Part shown: piece after piece, positions 5,086-5,252 of the stretch | Numbering within the stretch: the first letter of the stretch is position 1 | Layout: each line of letters starts with the position of its first letter | Assembly: GCA_039810005.1 (NCBI GenBank) | Contig: JBDHWD010000172.1 | Span: 1 to 5,252, forward strand | Source of the DNA: JAMLIA01 sp039810005 | Lineage (GTDB): Bacteria; Chloroflexota; Chloroflexia; Thermomicrobiales; CFX8 | DNA: 5,252 nucleotides | Reading direction: 5' to 3' | Program-made: the position numbers and the translations under genes | Notes under the pieces: generated by a model | Databases searched by the model: none | What the model saw: only the letters and a program-made list of their open reading frames with translations | What the model was told of the DNA's origin: nothing

Positions 5086-5252
5086 ATGCAACGCGCCAGG
5101 CGGCTCTATCTCTACTTCGTATCCGTGGTCAGCCTGCTGGCAGTCGGCATTGGTATCAGCCGACTGCTGATGAACCTGTTCGAACGCATCAGCGACGCGC
5201 TGCGAAGCACGGACCTTATCTCCGGCGACGCCGACGCATTCCGGCGCGAGGC
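5086..5252 (+). CDS. DUF5671-like integral membrane protein, N-terminal fragment (runs off right edge)
   Basis: This frame opens with a well-placed Shine-Dalgarno sequence and continues to the window edge, giving 55 complete codons. The protein starts M-Q-R-A-R-R-L-Y-L-Y-F-V-S-V-V-S-L-L-A-V-G-I-G. A short basic tail leads into a first membrane helix at about residues 7-26, followed by an amphipathic acidic/basic stretch (about 29-56). The R-R-L-Y-L-Y-x-V-S-x-x-S-L-L pattern is typical of DUF5671 repeats, found in multi-pass membrane proteins of unknown function in Chloroflexota and relatives. It follows the NTF2-like gene by 28 bp, probably in one transcript, so the two products may work together at the membrane. 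With only the first helix visible, the family call is moderate; that a membrane-protein gene starts here is well supported. Confidence 0.65.
   Translation, partial: MQRARRLYLYFVSVVSLLAVGIGISRLLMNLFERISDALRSTDLISGDADAFRRE

Overview
The window is about 5.25 kb of dense, GC-rich DNA (roughly 60-65% G+C by eye) with ordinary bacterial gene structure and short intergenic gaps. The mix of proteins, including a DUF5671-like membrane protein, an NTF2-like anchored protein and a diverged M24 enzyme, would suit a Chloroflexota (Thermomicrobia-like) or actinobacterial chromosome. That placement is an inference; the window holds no marker gene that settles it. I see no mobile element, CRISPR array, tRNA, rRNA or phage gene.

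Layout. 1-557 (+) is the C-terminal part of a proline iminopeptidase-like alpha/beta hydrolase that runs in from the left. It converges on two minus-strand genes: an AbgB-like M20 amidohydrolase (2015 to 597) and, upstream of it, an acyl-CoA dehydrogenase homologue (3275 to 2094). The dehydrogenase diverges across a 77-bp gap from an M24-family (Xaa-Pro dipeptidase/creatinase fold) enzyme (3353-4546, +). After a 61-bp gap come two closely spaced plus-strand genes for envelope proteins: a single-pass protein with a probable NTF2-like outer domain (4608-5057) and the start of a DUF5671-like membrane protein (5086 to the right edge).

Function. The first four genes look like a catabolic neighbourhood. 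Three are different peptide or amide hydrolases (S33, M20 and M24 folds) and the fourth belongs to an acyl-CoA-oxidising family. A plausible reading is scavenging of peptides or N-acyl/aryl amino acids, but the real substrates cannot be read from the sequence. The last two genes look like a separate small membrane-associated operon.

Most notable points. The acyl-CoA dehydrogenase keeps the family's middle-domain motifs but has lost the catalytic glutamate and other C-terminal FAD/substrate motifs. It also appears to be transcribed leaderless from a TACAAT -10 box placed so that the ATG would be the first transcribed codon. The M24 enzyme has two substitutions at active-site positions. The M20 gene has its own likely -10 box, followed at once by a GC-rich hairpin. 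I found no new multi-gene system such as a defence or secretion island; the interest lies in these diverged enzymes and their control regions.
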